Source: Methanomicrobiales archaeon (lineage in GTDB: Archaea > Halobacteriota > Methanomicrobia > Methanomicrobiales > Methanospirillaceae). Taken from it: a DNA stretch of 64,000 bases. The stretch is from NCBI GenBank assembly GCA_022841205.1, contig JALHCK010000005.1:1-64000 (forward strand). The letters are read 5' to 3'. Of this stretch, positions 25,990-34,308 are shown piece after piece (the first letter of the stretch is position 1; each line of letters starts with the position of its first letter). The notes below the pieces were generated by a model. It did not search any database and had not been told where the DNA came from. It saw only the letters and a program-made list of their open reading frames with translations. The position numbers were made by a program, and so were the translations under genes.

Positions 25990-26523
25990 TTAAAGCCACG
26001 CTTTCCGGGCAGCAAGCTCTATGGCCCGCTGCACCGAATCCCGGGGCACGATGGTTGCAACCGGGATATGGACGAGCTGCTCTATGATGCTTGACACGAT
26101 AGGTGCGCAGACGATGGCGGTCGCACCCTCCCGCTCGGCGCGGACTGCGGCAACGATAGCATCTTCCATGGTATAGACAGGATATTCCCGGATCCGTATC
26201 CTTCGCCCGTCAACTTCGGCATTCCGTTCCTGCACGGTGTCAAGAACCGGTCGGGCGGCGATGAGACCGATAAATTCTCCCTCCCCGGTCCCCTCGAAAA
26301 GCCGCAGGGCGTGGACAATTGATCGGAGCGTGGAGAGATTGGGGGAACGTTGCCCGTGAAGTATCTTGTAAAGAGAGCTCTGGGCGATCCCACTCTTCTC
26401 AGAGAGCTCCCTGACATTGATCCTGAGGTCGCCCTTCATGATCTGGTGGAGCGCCCGGACAAATTCCTGGTCTGAAACCAGGGCTGCGCGCAACAGCCGA
26501 TCGATAGGGTCGCTGAGTACCAT
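25990..26523 (-). CDS. HTH regulator with a PrpR-N-like ligand domain
   Basis: A 177-residue predicted DNA-binding protein. Residues 30-80 form an XRE-type helix-turn-helix (VRELSEKSGIAQSSLYKILH). The rest (about 95-177) resembles the N-terminal sensor domain of PrpR-type regulators, with EYPVYTMEDAIVAAVRAERE and GATAIVCAPIVSSIIEQLV ending in EQLVHIPVATIVPRD. Archaeal proteins of this layout are annotated as predicted transcriptional regulators with unknown effector. The gene precedes argH-gatDE and faces the ABC importer genes across 193 bases, so it could control either direction. The ATG at 26523 is close to the A/T-rich promoter region. Confidence 0.85.
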   Translation of the reverse strand: MVLSDPIDRLLRAALVSDQEFVRALHQIMKGDLRINVRELSEKSGIAQSSLYKILHGQRSPNLSTLRSIVHALRLFEGTGEGEFIGLIAARPVLDTVQERNAEVDGRRIRIREYPVYTMEDAIVAAVRAEREGATAIVCAPIVSSIIEQLVHIPVATIVPRDSVQRAIELAARKAWL

Positions 26524-26716
26524 GTTTGTATACAGAAAGAGTAATTATTCGCGATATTAAATACTATTGTATATTAAATCACCCAAAATGAGAATACTGG
26601 ACGCAATTCTAAATAAAACAGTTATTATGTATAGTAATTCCGGTAAGATGGCACATTTGTATAATCAATTTGATTCAATCGGATAATTTATTGGGTGCGA
26701 CCCATATCTACTATTC
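26524..26716. promoter_or_regulatory. Divergent promoter region between HTH regulator and ABC importer
   Basis: An A/T-rich stretch containing GTATACAGAAAG next to the regulator start, ATTAAATACTATTGTATATT near 26557-26576, and TTATTATGTATAGTAATTCC near 26622-26641. These give TATA boxes for both directions. TGTATA recurs at three places (26527-26532 as GTATACA, about 26571 and about 26629), which might be operator sites for the regulator. This is an inference. Confidence 0.45.
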
Positions 26717-27922
26717 ATGAAGAATTCAACTCTTGTTGCATTCGCTGCAATCCTGGCAATTGCCCTGTTCATTGCAGGGTGCATAACCCCCTCCCCGCCT
26801 GCAGAAAACAGGGTGTCGCTGATACAGGCCCGTGGGACCGGCCCGATGCCAACCCTCCTCGGGACAGGCCAGATCGATGCCTATATCGCCTGGCAACCCA
26901 CTCCTGAAGTGGCACCACTGGCAGGAATCGGGAAGGTGCTCCTGTATTCCGGAGACCTCCCCCCTGAAGGAAAGTGGAAGAACCATCCCTGCTGCGTCCT
27001 TTCCGCTCGCCAGGACACCATTGCTGAACAACCTGATCTCGTGAATGCCATTTCTGCGCTTACCATCCTCTCTACGAGATACGTGACGGAACATCCCGAT
27101 GAGAGTGCGGAGATTGTTGCTGACTGGCTGGCGGGCAAGGGTAATTTCACGTATGGTAACGTTTCGGTCTCTTCCGTTGATGTCCTCAAACAGGCCTTCC
27201 CCACTGTAAAGTTCGTGAATGAGCCGACCGGACCGTGGATCAATGGCAACATCGAATTCGTGCATGCCCTCCGTGAGCTCGGGGTGTTGACTGGTTCCCT
27301 TGCAAATACGACCGATGAGGAGACCATTGCAATCCTGTTCGATACCGGTCCCTATTACCAGGCGAAGGCCATGATCGAATCAGGCACCATCATCACACCA
27401 CCGTCTTCAGGAAAGGAGATCGGAATCGGGTACCTAAATTCTGATCATGATGCTGCTCTCTTCGTGGCGGTGAAGAACTGGCAGTACTTCAATGACAACT
27501 ATGGGATTGCCCTTAAGCCGGTCGACAGGACAACTTCCAAGCCCGAAAAAGCGGAATTGATCGTAAACGGCCAGAAGATTGCCAATGTGAGGCTCGTCCC
27601 CGGGGACGCCGGGCCGCAGCTGATGCAGCTTGCCTCCACTAATGCCATCCAGATGGCATATGTCGGGAATCCACCTGTAATCGCAGCAGCAGACAAGGGG
27701 ACGCCCATAAAGATCGTGCTCGCCATCAACACCGAGGGTTCCGGCGTTGTCGTTTCCAAAGAGTCCCCGGCAACGGACTGGAAGAGCTTCGTTGACTGGG
27801 CAAAGGCCCGTTCCGCAGCTGGAAAACCTCTGGTAATTGCTGCACCGGGGAAAGGGTCCATTCAGGATGTCATGATCCGGTACTCGCTGGAAGAGAGCGA
27901 TTTATCAATCATTGAAGAATAA
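26717..27922 (+). CDS. ABC importer substrate-binding lipoprotein, circularly permuted
   Basis: A 401-residue extracytoplasmic binding protein of the NMT1/SsuA/TauA type. Residues 1-22 are a lipoprotein signal with lipobox FIAGC (Cys22). In the family the order is first KIGYLP-DHDAPLFVA..., then GP-MPxLLxxGQIDAYIAWxP. Here the order is reversed. Residues 32-225 are the normal second half (LIQARGTGPMPTLLGTGQID, AYIAWQP, NHPCCVL). Residues 233-401 are the normal first half (EIGIGYLNSDHDAALFVAVK, IQMAYVGNPPVIAAADKG, APGKGSIQDVMIRYSLE). The protein ends in SDLSIIEE, where the standard chain would run straight into ENRVSLIQ. The frame is unbroken and both halves appear complete. It is followed by permease and ATPase genes, so it probably works. 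The ligand is unknown (taurine, sulfonate, nitrate and thiamine precursors are family options). Confidence 0.85.
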   Translation: MKNSTLVAFAAILAIALFIAGCITPSPPAENRVSLIQARGTGPMPTLLGTGQIDAYIAWQPTPEVAPLAGIGKVLLYSGDLPPEGKWKNHPCCVLSARQDTIAEQPDLVNAISALTILSTRYVTEHPDESAEIVADWLAGKGNFTYGNVSVSSVDVLKQAFPTVKFVNEPTGPWINGNIEFVHALRELGVLTGSLANTTDEETIAILFDTGPYYQAKAMIESGTIITPPSSGKEIGIGYLNSDHDAALFVAVKNWQYFNDNYGIALKPVDRTTSKPEKAELIVNGQKIANVRLVPGDAGPQLMQLASTNAIQMAYVGNPPVIAAADKGTPIKIVLAINTEGSGVVVSKESPATDWKSFVDWAKARSAAGKPLVIAAPGKGSIQDVMIRYSLEESDLSIIEE

Positions 27923-27934
27923 CTTTTCAGGAAC

Positions 27935-28702
27935 ATGAGGAGCCCTGTTCCCCTGCTCCTCCCTGTCCTCCTCATTGTGGGATGGGAGGTTGCTGCACAT
28001 TTTATTGACAACCCTTTCATTCTTCCCTCACTTACTACTGTAATTCCGATCCTGCTTCATCCATTTTCTGACAAGTTCACCCTCGGCACCGGAAGCCTCG
28101 TGGACAACGCCGCGGTCAGCCTGTTCCGGGTCGCATTGGGGTTTGCGCTTGCCGCACTGATCGCCATCCCCCTGGGAATCGGGATGGGGAGATCTGCGCT
28201 CCTGAACAATATCCTTGACGCAACCATCGAACTCCTACGTCCGATACCCCCGCTCGCATGGGTCCCCCTGGCGCTGGCATGGTTCAAGATCGGGCTCGTC
28301 TCGATCGTGTTCATCATCCTGATTGGAGCATTCTTTCCCATTCTCCTGAATACCATTGACGGCGTAAAATCGATCAAGCGGACATGGGTGGAAGTGGCTT
28401 TGACTCTCGGGGCACGGGAATCCGACATCCTCGGGAAAGTCATCCTTCACGGTGCAGCCCCGACCATATGGACCGGGCTTCGCGTCGGCTTTGGCATATC
28501 GTGGATGTGCGTTGTTGCCGCTGAATGGCTGCCGGGAACAACCAGGGGACTCGGGTACCTCATCCTCTACGCATACAACTTCGGGCAGACCAACGTGATC
28601 ATTGCCGGCATGGTCATAATTGGGATTATCGGGATCGTTATCGACCAGGTATTCAAGGCCGGGGAACGAAGATGGTTCTCATGGAGGGCGCTCGAACGAT
28701 GA
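27935..28702 (+). CDS. ABC transporter permease (SsuC/TauC type)
   Basis: A 255-residue inner membrane permease of the nitrate/sulfonate/taurine import family with about six transmembrane helices. The coupling EAA-type loop is present as VEVALTLGARESDILGKVIL, followed by HGAAPTIWTGLRVGFGISWM. The N-terminal part LLPVLLIVGWEVAAHF is typical. The gene starts 12 bases after the binding-protein stop and is followed 31 bases later by the ATPase, completing a three-gene importer. Length is normal. Confidence 0.93.
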   Translation: MRSPVPLLLPVLLIVGWEVAAHFIDNPFILPSLTTVIPILLHPFSDKFTLGTGSLVDNAAVSLFRVALGFALAALIAIPLGIGMGRSALLNNILDATIELLRPIPPLAWVPLALAWFKIGLVSIVFIILIGAFFPILLNTIDGVKSIKRTWVEVALTLGARESDILGKVILHGAAPTIWTGLRVGFGISWMCVVAAEWLPGTTRGLGYLILYAYNFGQTNVIIAGMVIIGIIGIVIDQVFKAGERRWFSWRALER

Positions 28703-28733
28703 AACGAGTTACCGAAAGTGGGGTTCCCTCCCT

Positions 28734-29495
28734 ATGACGCTGACAATCCGGAACATCACCAAAGATTTCCTGGTCCCGGGAGATCAATCAATTTGTGCCC
28801 TCTCCGAAATCACGTTTTCTGTCGCTGATGAGGAGTTTGTATCAGTCCTTGGTCCATCGGGCTGCGGGAAGACCACCCTTCTTCGCATAATCGCTGGCCT
28901 TGAATACGCCACATCCGGATCCATCGAGATAAACGGAGAGATCATATCAGGCAGGAGCCCGCGGATGGCGATGATCTTCCAGGAATACTCGCTCTACCCG
29001 TGGAGGACAGTCCGGGACAATGTGACCTTCGGCCTTGAAGTTGGAGGCATGCACAAATCACAGGCCCGGGAAGTGGCTCAGACCTATCTCCACCTGGTCG
29101 GACTTGATGACTTTGCCGATCGCTATCCACACGAACTCTCAGGGGGTATGCGCCAGAGAGTTACTGTGGCAAGGGCCCTGGCAATCAAACCCCAAATCCT
29201 GCTCATGGACGAACCTTTCGGCGCTCTCGATGCCCAGACCAGGAACCGGCTCCAGGAAGAGCTTCTCGAGATCTGGGAAAAGACAAAAAAGACCATCATT
29301 TTTGTTACCCACAGCGTTGATGAGGCGGTATATCTTGCCGACCGGCTGATCGTGCTTACCTCCCGCCCGGCCAGGGTGTGCGAGGTCATCCCCATCCACC
29401 TGGCCCGTCCCCGCGACCGTACCGGCCAGGAATTTGCACGGGTCCGACGGCAGGTCCTTGATCTAATCGCCCAGCCCAAATGTTCTCTGCAATAA
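28734..29495 (+). CDS. ABC transporter ATP-binding protein (SsuB/TauB type)
   Basis: A 253-residue ATPase that powers the importer encoded just upstream. All motifs are intact: Walker A GPSGCGKTT, Q-loop MIFQEYSLYPWRTV (the LYPW variant is typical of the nitrate/taurine group), signature LSGGMRQR, Walker B ILLMDEPFGALD and H-loop FVTHSVDEA. ATG 28734 (MTLTIRNITKDF) gives the family-typical start; the open frame extends upstream to 28620 but overlaps the permease gene and is not family-like there. It is the last gene of the importer operon. Confidence 0.93.
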   Translation: MTLTIRNITKDFLVPGDQSICALSEITFSVADEEFVSVLGPSGCGKTTLLRIIAGLEYATSGSIEINGEIISGRSPRMAMIFQEYSLYPWRTVRDNVTFGLEVGGMHKSQAREVAQTYLHLVGLDDFADRYPHELSGGMRQRVTVARALAIKPQILLMDEPFGALDAQTRNRLQEELLEIWEKTKKTIIFVTHSVDEAVYLADRLIVLTSRPARVCEVIPIHLARPRDRTGQEFARVRRQVLDLIAQPKCSLQ

Positions 29496-29598
29496 AATTT
29501 AATAGATACCATCTCCATTTTATAAAAGCAGTTGTTCATTTTCCCGGCACCGGAACCACTCACATCCCTGCCGGGATCAATTCGAGGAATGAGATATC

Positions 29599-30141
29599 AT
29601 GGTACGAAAACCAGGCAAGATGTATAGGAATGTCTCGAAACGGGCCTATACAAGGCGGGAATATATGGGCGGCATCCCGGGAAGCAAGATCGTCCAGTTC
29701 GATATGGGGAATCTTTCGCAGGAATTCCCTGTCGAAGTCAACCTTATCGTTGAAGAGACATGCCAGATCCGGCACACGGCACTGGAAGCCGCCCGCATAA
29801 GCATCAACCGGAAACTGCTGAAGGATGTTGGCAGGATGAACTTCCATTTAAAACTCCGTGTCTTCCCCCACCATGTCCTTCGTGAGAACAAGCAGGCCAC
29901 TGGTGCGGGTGCAGACCGGGTTTCTGAAGGAATGCGGCTGGCATTTGGCAAAGCAGTAGGGACCGCTGCACGGGTTGATAAGGGCCAGATTATTTTTACT
30001 ACCTATACTACCTCCCAATACATAGATAAGGCAAAATTTGCAATGAAGTCAGGAGGGCACAAGCTCCCTTCCCCTGCATATATAACCATCATCGAGAAAG
30101 GCACGGGCACCGTTCCGGTAACCGAGTCTTCACCAAACTGA
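29599..30141 (+). CDS. rpl10e: Large-subunit ribosomal protein L10e (uL16)
   Basis: A 180-residue uL16-family ribosomal protein of the archaeal/eukaryotic L10e form, which sits near the peptidyl transferase centre and the A-site tRNA. It starts MVRKPGKMYRNVSKRAYTRR and contains GIPGSKIVQFDMGN, HHVLRENKQATGAGADRVSE and GMRLAFGKAVGTAARV, all typical. Length is normal (about 170-180). It is a single gene with a T-rich stretch (about 30152-30165) after the stop, followed by the fumarase genes. Confidence 0.96.
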   Translation: MVRKPGKMYRNVSKRAYTRREYMGGIPGSKIVQFDMGNLSQEFPVEVNLIVEETCQIRHTALEAARISINRKLLKDVGRMNFHLKLRVFPHHVLRENKQATGAGADRVSEGMRLAFGKAVGTAARVDKGQIIFTTYTTSQYIDKAKFAMKSGGHKLPSPAYITIIEKGTGTVPVTESSPN

Positions 30142-30181
30142 AATACCATTACTCTTCTTTTTCTGTCAAAGGCTGCCCCGG

Positions 30182-31057
30182 ATGGAAATAATTATAGAGT
30201 TCATCCCCTCAGTCCTAATGATGCTTCCCCCGTCCGGAGAGGAATTGTTTGCGGCCGTATCCAAAGCCACCTGCCTGGCGCTCCGGGAAGCGGAAACCCG
30301 GCTTCCTTCTGATGTCATTGCTGCACTGCAGCGTGCCGTGGCAAACGAGACCAGTGAGATCGCACGGGAGGAACTGGGACGCATTCTTGAGAACATTGCC
30401 CTTGCCGGACGCCTTGAGGTTCCGATCTGCCAGGATACCGGAGTTCCTGTGGTGTACCTTACCGTCCCCCCCGGGATACCACTCACGGACGGTCTGCTGG
30501 AGGCCGTGGCTGATGGGGTCAGGAAAGCCACTTGTGAGATCCCCCTCAGGCCAAATGTTGTCCATCCACTGGAACGGACCAATACTGGCGATAACACCGG
30601 ACCAGGAATGCCGGAAATCCATATTCGTCCGGGAAACTGCCTGAAGATAACCGTGCTTCCCAAGGGTGCCGGGGCAGAGAACATGTCACGCCTGGCGATG
30701 CTCCTCCCTACCCAGAAGGATCAGATTGAACGGTTCGTTACAGAAACCGTTCTTGTTGCCGGGGGTAAGCCGTGTCCTCCTGTAATACTGGGGGTTGGAA
30801 TCGGGGGGACCTTCGATGGTGTGGCCGCCCTTGCCAAAGAGGCCCTCCTTGAGCCGATCGATCACATGGATCCGTTTGAGAAGGAGCTCTGCGATGCGGT
30901 GAATGCGCTCGGGGTGGGGCCAATGGGACTAGGTGGGAAGACCACCGCACTTGCCGTCAAGGTAAAGACCGCCTCTTGCCACACCGCATCAATGCCAGTT
31001 GCTGTAAATGTTCAATGCTGGGCTGCGAGGAGAGCAACACAGGAGGTAGTCTGGTGA
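30182..31057 (+). CDS. Fumarate hydratase, alpha subunit (class I, two-subunit)
   Basis: A 291-residue alpha subunit of the iron-sulfur (class I) fumarase. It catalyses malate to fumarate in the reductive direction in methanogens. The cluster Cys motif VPICQDTGVPVVY is near residue 80. GGKTTALAVKV and TASCHTASMPVAVNVQCWA near the end hold the other conserved cysteines, and PNVVHPLERTNTGDNTGPGM is the active-site loop. ATG 30182 or the ATG pair at 30218/30221 (MLPPSGEELF) are both possible starts. The stop overlaps the beta subunit start as GTGA at 31054-31057. First gene of the fum-kor-suc run. Confidence 0.94.
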   Translation: MEIIIEFIPSVLMMLPPSGEELFAAVSKATCLALREAETRLPSDVIAALQRAVANETSEIAREELGRILENIALAGRLEVPICQDTGVPVVYLTVPPGIPLTDGLLEAVADGVRKATCEIPLRPNVVHPLERTNTGDNTGPGMPEIHIRPGNCLKITVLPKGAGAENMSRLAMLLPTQKDQIERFVTETVLVAGGKPCPPVILGVGIGGTFDGVAALAKEALLEPIDHMDPFEKELCDAVNALGVGPMGLGGKTTALAVKVKTASCHTASMPVAVNVQCWAARRATQEVVW

Positions 31058-31602
31058 ACCCTGTCTACCTTGAAACTCCACTGTCCGATGAAGTCCTCAA
31101 TCTCCGGGCTGGAGATCAGGTGCTCCTCTCAGGGACTATCTACACCGCCAGGGATGAAGCGCACATGAAGATGATGAAAGATGGGATCCCTTTCGATCCT
31201 GTTGGGGCTGCCGTGTATCACTGCGGGCCGGTCATCAGCGGCTCCCGCATCCTTGCGGCAGGACCGACGACTTCCGCAAGGCTGAACCGGCTGACAGGAT
31301 TTCTCCTCGATGCCGGAGTTCGTGCCCTGATCGGCAAAGGGGGGATGGGGAGTGAAGTGGTCGATCATTTGCGCGGGCGGGGGATTTATCTGGCAGCGAC
31401 CGGGGGTTGTGCAGTACTTGCAGCATCACGGATGATACTTCAGGGAGTATTCTATGAAGACCTTGGAATGGCCGAAGCGATATGGATCATCAAAGCCGAT
31501 CGTCTCCCACTGGTCGTTGGTATCGATTCAGAGGGGGGAGATCTCTTTGGTGCGGTGGAGCGCGAAGCAAAATTACAATTCTACAGCCGTTATACCACAT
31601 AG
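31054..31602 (+). CDS. Fumarate hydratase, beta subunit (class I, two-subunit)
   Basis: A beta subunit of about 182 residues that completes the class I fumarase active site. Typical sequence includes PLSDEVLNLRAGDQVLLSGT, YTARDEAHMKMMKDG, YHCGPV, AAGPTTSARLNR and IGKGGMGSEVVDHLRGRG. GTG 31054 is the start: it overlaps the alpha-subunit stop (GTGA), has GGAGGT at 31041-31046, and gives the normal N-terminus VNPVYLETPLS. A longer frame to 30976 runs over the alpha gene and is not family-like. It is followed 15 bases later by korD. Confidence 0.94.
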   Translation: MNPVYLETPLSDEVLNLRAGDQVLLSGTIYTARDEAHMKMMKDGIPFDPVGAAVYHCGPVISGSRILAAGPTTSARLNRLTGFLLDAGVRALIGKGGMGSEVVDHLRGRGIYLAATGGCAVLAASRMILQGVFYEDLGMAEAIWIIKADRLPLVVGIDSEGGDLFGAVEREAKLQFYSRYTT

Positions 31603-31617
31603 GTAAAGGACCCTCGC

Positions 31618-31890
31618 ATGAGACTGGTTATCGATGAGAGCCGATGCAAAGGCTGTAACCTCTGCACCCTGGTCTGCCCCTACCGGATCTTCCGTCCCGG
31701 TACGAAAGCAAACCCGCGGGGGGTTATCGTCCCGGAACTTGACCGGCCTGAACGATGTGCAAACTGCCGGCTGCAGCGCCTGTATGGGCGGACGATCTGC
31801 GGGATGTGCCAGATGATCTGCCCTGACCAGGCAATATCATGGGAAGAAGAAGGCCCTTGTGAACCCATGAAGGTGGCGATTGAATATTGA
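31618..31890 (+). CDS. korD: 2-oxoglutarate:ferredoxin oxidoreductase, delta (ferredoxin) subunit
   Basis: A 90-residue two-cluster ferredoxin-like subunit. The two [4Fe-4S] motifs are CKGCNLCTLVCPYRIF (residues 10-25) and a spaced second set beginning CANCRLQ with CGMCQMICPDQAI near residue 62. The first two cysteines of the second set are separated by a longer-than-usual insertion (RLYGRTI). It moves electrons between the KorAB core and ferredoxin. The SD-like AGGTAAAGGA precedes the ATG. Its stop TGA overlaps the korA TTG start. Confidence 0.88.
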   Translation: MRLVIDESRCKGCNLCTLVCPYRIFRPGTKANPRGVIVPELDRPERCANCRLQRLYGRTICGMCQMICPDQAISWEEEGPCEPMKVAIEY

Positions 31891-32987
31891 GCCGTATTGA
31901 TTTCATGCAGGGGAATACCGCCTGTGCCGAAGGTGCGCTTGCCGCGGGATGCCGGTTCTTTGGTGGGTATCCCATCACCCCCTCAACCGAGATTGCCGAG
32001 CACATGGCAGCAAAGCTTCCGAAGGTGGGGGGGGTCTTCATCCAGATGGAAGATGAGATTGCGGGCATCGCATCGGTCATCGGGGCCTCCTGGACCGGTG
32101 CGCGGGCGATGACTGCAACCAGCGGACCGGGTTTCTCGCTGATGATGGAGAACATAGGGTTTGCGGTAATGACCGAGACTCCCTGCGTTGTGGTGAACAT
32201 TCAGCGGGGAGGCCCCTCCACCGGGCAGCCGACCATGGCCGCTCAGGGCGATATGCTCCAGTGCAGGTTCGGCTCTCATGGTGACTACAGCATAATCGCT
32301 CTTTCTCCAGCCAGCGTGCAGGAGATGTATGACCTCACGGCCGAGGCATTCAATCTTGCAGACCGGTTCAGGATACCGGTCTTCGTGATGGCCGATGAAA
32401 TCATCGGGCATATGCGGGAGAGACTCATGATTCCCGATTCGGTCCACCGCGGAGAACGAAAACTCCTGGGAAAGGGCAATCTCCCCTACCAGGCCGATGA
32501 TGATCTGGTCCCTGGTTTCCCGGTATTCGGAAAAGGGTACGGCGTACATGTGACCGGCCTTACCCACGATGAACGTGGATATCCCTGTGCAACGAGCCCA
32601 TCTGTGCATGAATGCCTGGTGAAGCGCCTCGTAGATAAAGTAGAATCCGCCCGGGACTCCATCGCCTCATGTGACATCGTCAATCCCGATGCGCGGGTCG
32701 TATTCATCTCTTACGGAGCCCCATCGCGGGCTGTGGAGCAGGTTCTCCATGACATCCACAACGATAATGTCGGACATCTCAGGTTGAAACTGGTCTGGCC
32801 ATTTGCCGAATCGCTGCTCTCCAGGTTCTCCAATGCAGAAACATTCATCGTACCAGAACTGAACATGGGGCAGATGGCGCGGGAGATAAAACGTCATACA
32901 AACCGGAGAGTCATCCCCGTCCCGAAACTCGGTGGTGCGCTTCACGACCCGTTCGACCTGGCCGCCCTCGTTGAGGAGCTTTTATGA
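31887..32987 (+). CDS. korA: 2-oxoglutarate:ferredoxin oxidoreductase, alpha subunit
   Basis: A 366-residue alpha subunit that reductively carboxylates succinyl-CoA to 2-oxoglutarate with thiamine pyrophosphate. The signature GNTACAEGALAAGCRFFGGY is at the N-terminus, followed by PITPSTEIAEHMA, IQMEDEIAGIASVIGASWTG, ATSGPGFSLMMENIGFAVMT and RGGPSTGQPT, all diagnostic for KorA. The start is TTG 31887, overlapping the korD stop by four bases and preceded by AAGGTGG at 31870-31876. An ATG at 31905 would begin inside the family N-terminus (MQGNTACAEG) and is less likely. Its end overlaps korB by ATGA. Confidence 0.93.
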   Translation: MSRIDFMQGNTACAEGALAAGCRFFGGYPITPSTEIAEHMAAKLPKVGGVFIQMEDEIAGIASVIGASWTGARAMTATSGPGFSLMMENIGFAVMTETPCVVVNIQRGGPSTGQPTMAAQGDMLQCRFGSHGDYSIIALSPASVQEMYDLTAEAFNLADRFRIPVFVMADEIIGHMRERLMIPDSVHRGERKLLGKGNLPYQADDDLVPGFPVFGKGYGVHVTGLTHDERGYPCATSPSVHECLVKRLVDKVESARDSIASCDIVNPDARVVFISYGAPSRAVEQVLHDIHNDNVGHLRLKLVWPFAESLLSRFSNAETFIVPELNMGQMAREIKRHTNRRVIPVPKLGGALHDPFDLAALVEELL

Positions 32988-33772
32988 CGTTTGACGAGTG
33001 GTTGCGGGTGGATCGGCTCCCCCACATCTACTGTGCGGGGTGTGGTAACGGGACGGTCATAAACTGTACGCTCTCCGCAGTTGACCAGATGGGCTGGAAA
33101 AAGGAGGAGATCGTATTTGTATCCGGGATCGGGTGTTCTTCACGGGCACCGGGATATATTGTCACCGATTCCCTGCATACCACGCATGGCAGGGCAATCG
33201 CATTTGCAACCGGAATCAAGATGGCGAACCCCGACCTCAAGGTCGTTGTCTTCACTGGCGATGGGGATCTCGCAGCAATCGGAGGGAACCACTTCATCCA
33301 CGGCTGCAGGAGGAATATCGATCTCACGGTTATCTGCATGAACAACATGATCTATGGAATGACCGGCGGACAGGGAAGCCCGACTACCCCGCGTGGCGCC
33401 CTCTCCACCACAACGCCATACGGGTCTTCCGAGGCAGCCTTCGACCTATGCGGACTCGCTGCAGCAGCCGGCGCGAATTATGTCGCAAGATATACCTCCT
33501 ACCATGTAAAGGAGCTCACTCTCGCCATCAGAACGGGTCTTGGGAATCCCGGTTTCTCTTTCATCGAGGCTCTGGTACAATGCCCAACAAATTACGGCCG
33601 GAGAAACAAACTCCGACAGGTCTCAGACCAGATCGAATACTTCAAATCCCACGCCATCCTGGCCCAGAAAGCGGAACGGATGCGCGAAGAGGGAAAGAAG
33701 ATCCCCGACGACATGATCATCATCGGAGAACTGGCCCGGCGTAACCGCCCGGCACTGGGGGTCCGGAAATGA
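32984..33772 (+). CDS. korB: 2-oxoglutarate:ferredoxin oxidoreductase, beta subunit
   Basis: A 262-residue beta subunit, the thiamine pyrophosphate-binding half of the enzyme. It has YCAGCGNGTVINCTLSAVDQ (residues 17-36), GIGCSSRAPGYI, THGRAIAFATGIKMANPDLK, and the TPP motif FTGDGDLAAIGGNHFIHGCR followed by NMIYGMTGGQGSPTTPRG. It overlaps korA and korC as ATGA at each end (32984-32987 and 33769-33772), so translation of the subunits is coupled. Pyruvate and 2-oxoacid relatives share this fold; the KorA partner and neighbouring sucCD identify it. Confidence 0.94.
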   Translation: MTFDEWLRVDRLPHIYCAGCGNGTVINCTLSAVDQMGWKKEEIVFVSGIGCSSRAPGYIVTDSLHTTHGRAIAFATGIKMANPDLKVVVFTGDGDLAAIGGNHFIHGCRRNIDLTVICMNNMIYGMTGGQGSPTTPRGALSTTTPYGSSEAAFDLCGLAAAAGANYVARYTSYHVKELTLAIRTGLGNPGFSFIEALVQCPTNYGRRNKLRQVSDQIEYFKSHAILAQKAERMREEGKKIPDDMIIIGELARRNRPALGVRK

Positions 33773-34308
33773 GGACCGAGATAAGGTTCTCCGGCTTTGG
33801 AGGCCAGGGGATCATCCTCGCTGCCGTAATCGTGGGCCGGGCTGCGGTGATGTACGATGCCAAGTATGCGGTCCAGACCCAGGTGTACGGCCCTGAGGCA
33901 CGGGGCGGCGCATCGATGAGTGCGGTCATAATTGACGACGAGCCGGTGCTTTTTCCCAAGGTGACATCTCCCGATGTTTACGTTATCATGTCCCAGGAAG
34001 GGTTCGAGAAGTACGGAGTTTCGGCAGGGGAACGGGCGGTCATGCTGGTGGATTCAAGCCTGGTACAATCCCGCCCGGGCTGCCGCTGCATTGAGATTCC
34101 TGCCACGAAAGTGGCTCGTGAAGCCCTTGGCAGGGATATCGTGGCCAATATCATAATGATCGGGGCCCTGGTTGCGGCTACCGGAGTTGTGAGCCGTGAG
34201 GCGATCGAGAAAGCCATTCTTGACTCGGTGCCAAAAGGTACAGAGGAACTGAACCTGAAGGCGATGAGAAAAGGTTTTGAATTGGCCGGGCAGGTGAAGT
34301 GCGAATGA
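33769..34308 (+). CDS. korC: 2-oxoglutarate:ferredoxin oxidoreductase, gamma subunit
   Basis: A 179-residue gamma subunit of the oxidoreductase. The family start RTEIRFSGFGGQGIILAAVI (residues 2-21) and YGPEARGGASMSAVIIDDEP near residue 40 are clear, followed by VADEVIL-like VYVIMSQEGFEKY. The order korD-korA-korB-korC is the standard archaeal layout. It overlaps korB by four bases and the sucC start by four (ATGA at 34305-34308). Confidence 0.93.
   Translation: MRTEIRFSGFGGQGIILAAVIVGRAAVMYDAKYAVQTQVYGPEARGGASMSAVIIDDEPVLFPKVTSPDVYVIMSQEGFEKYGVSAGERAVMLVDSSLVQSRPGCRCIEIPATKVAREALGRDIVANIIMIGALVAATGVVSREAIEKAILDSVPKGTEELNLKAMRKGFELAGQVKCE

Noticed and set aside
24468..26015. Longer argH start at 26015
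   Set aside because: Extra 23 residues are not family-like and overlap the upstream regulator gene; ATG 25946 fits.
28620..28733. Upstream extension of the ABC ATPase
   Set aside because: Overlaps the permease gene in another frame and has no family sequence.
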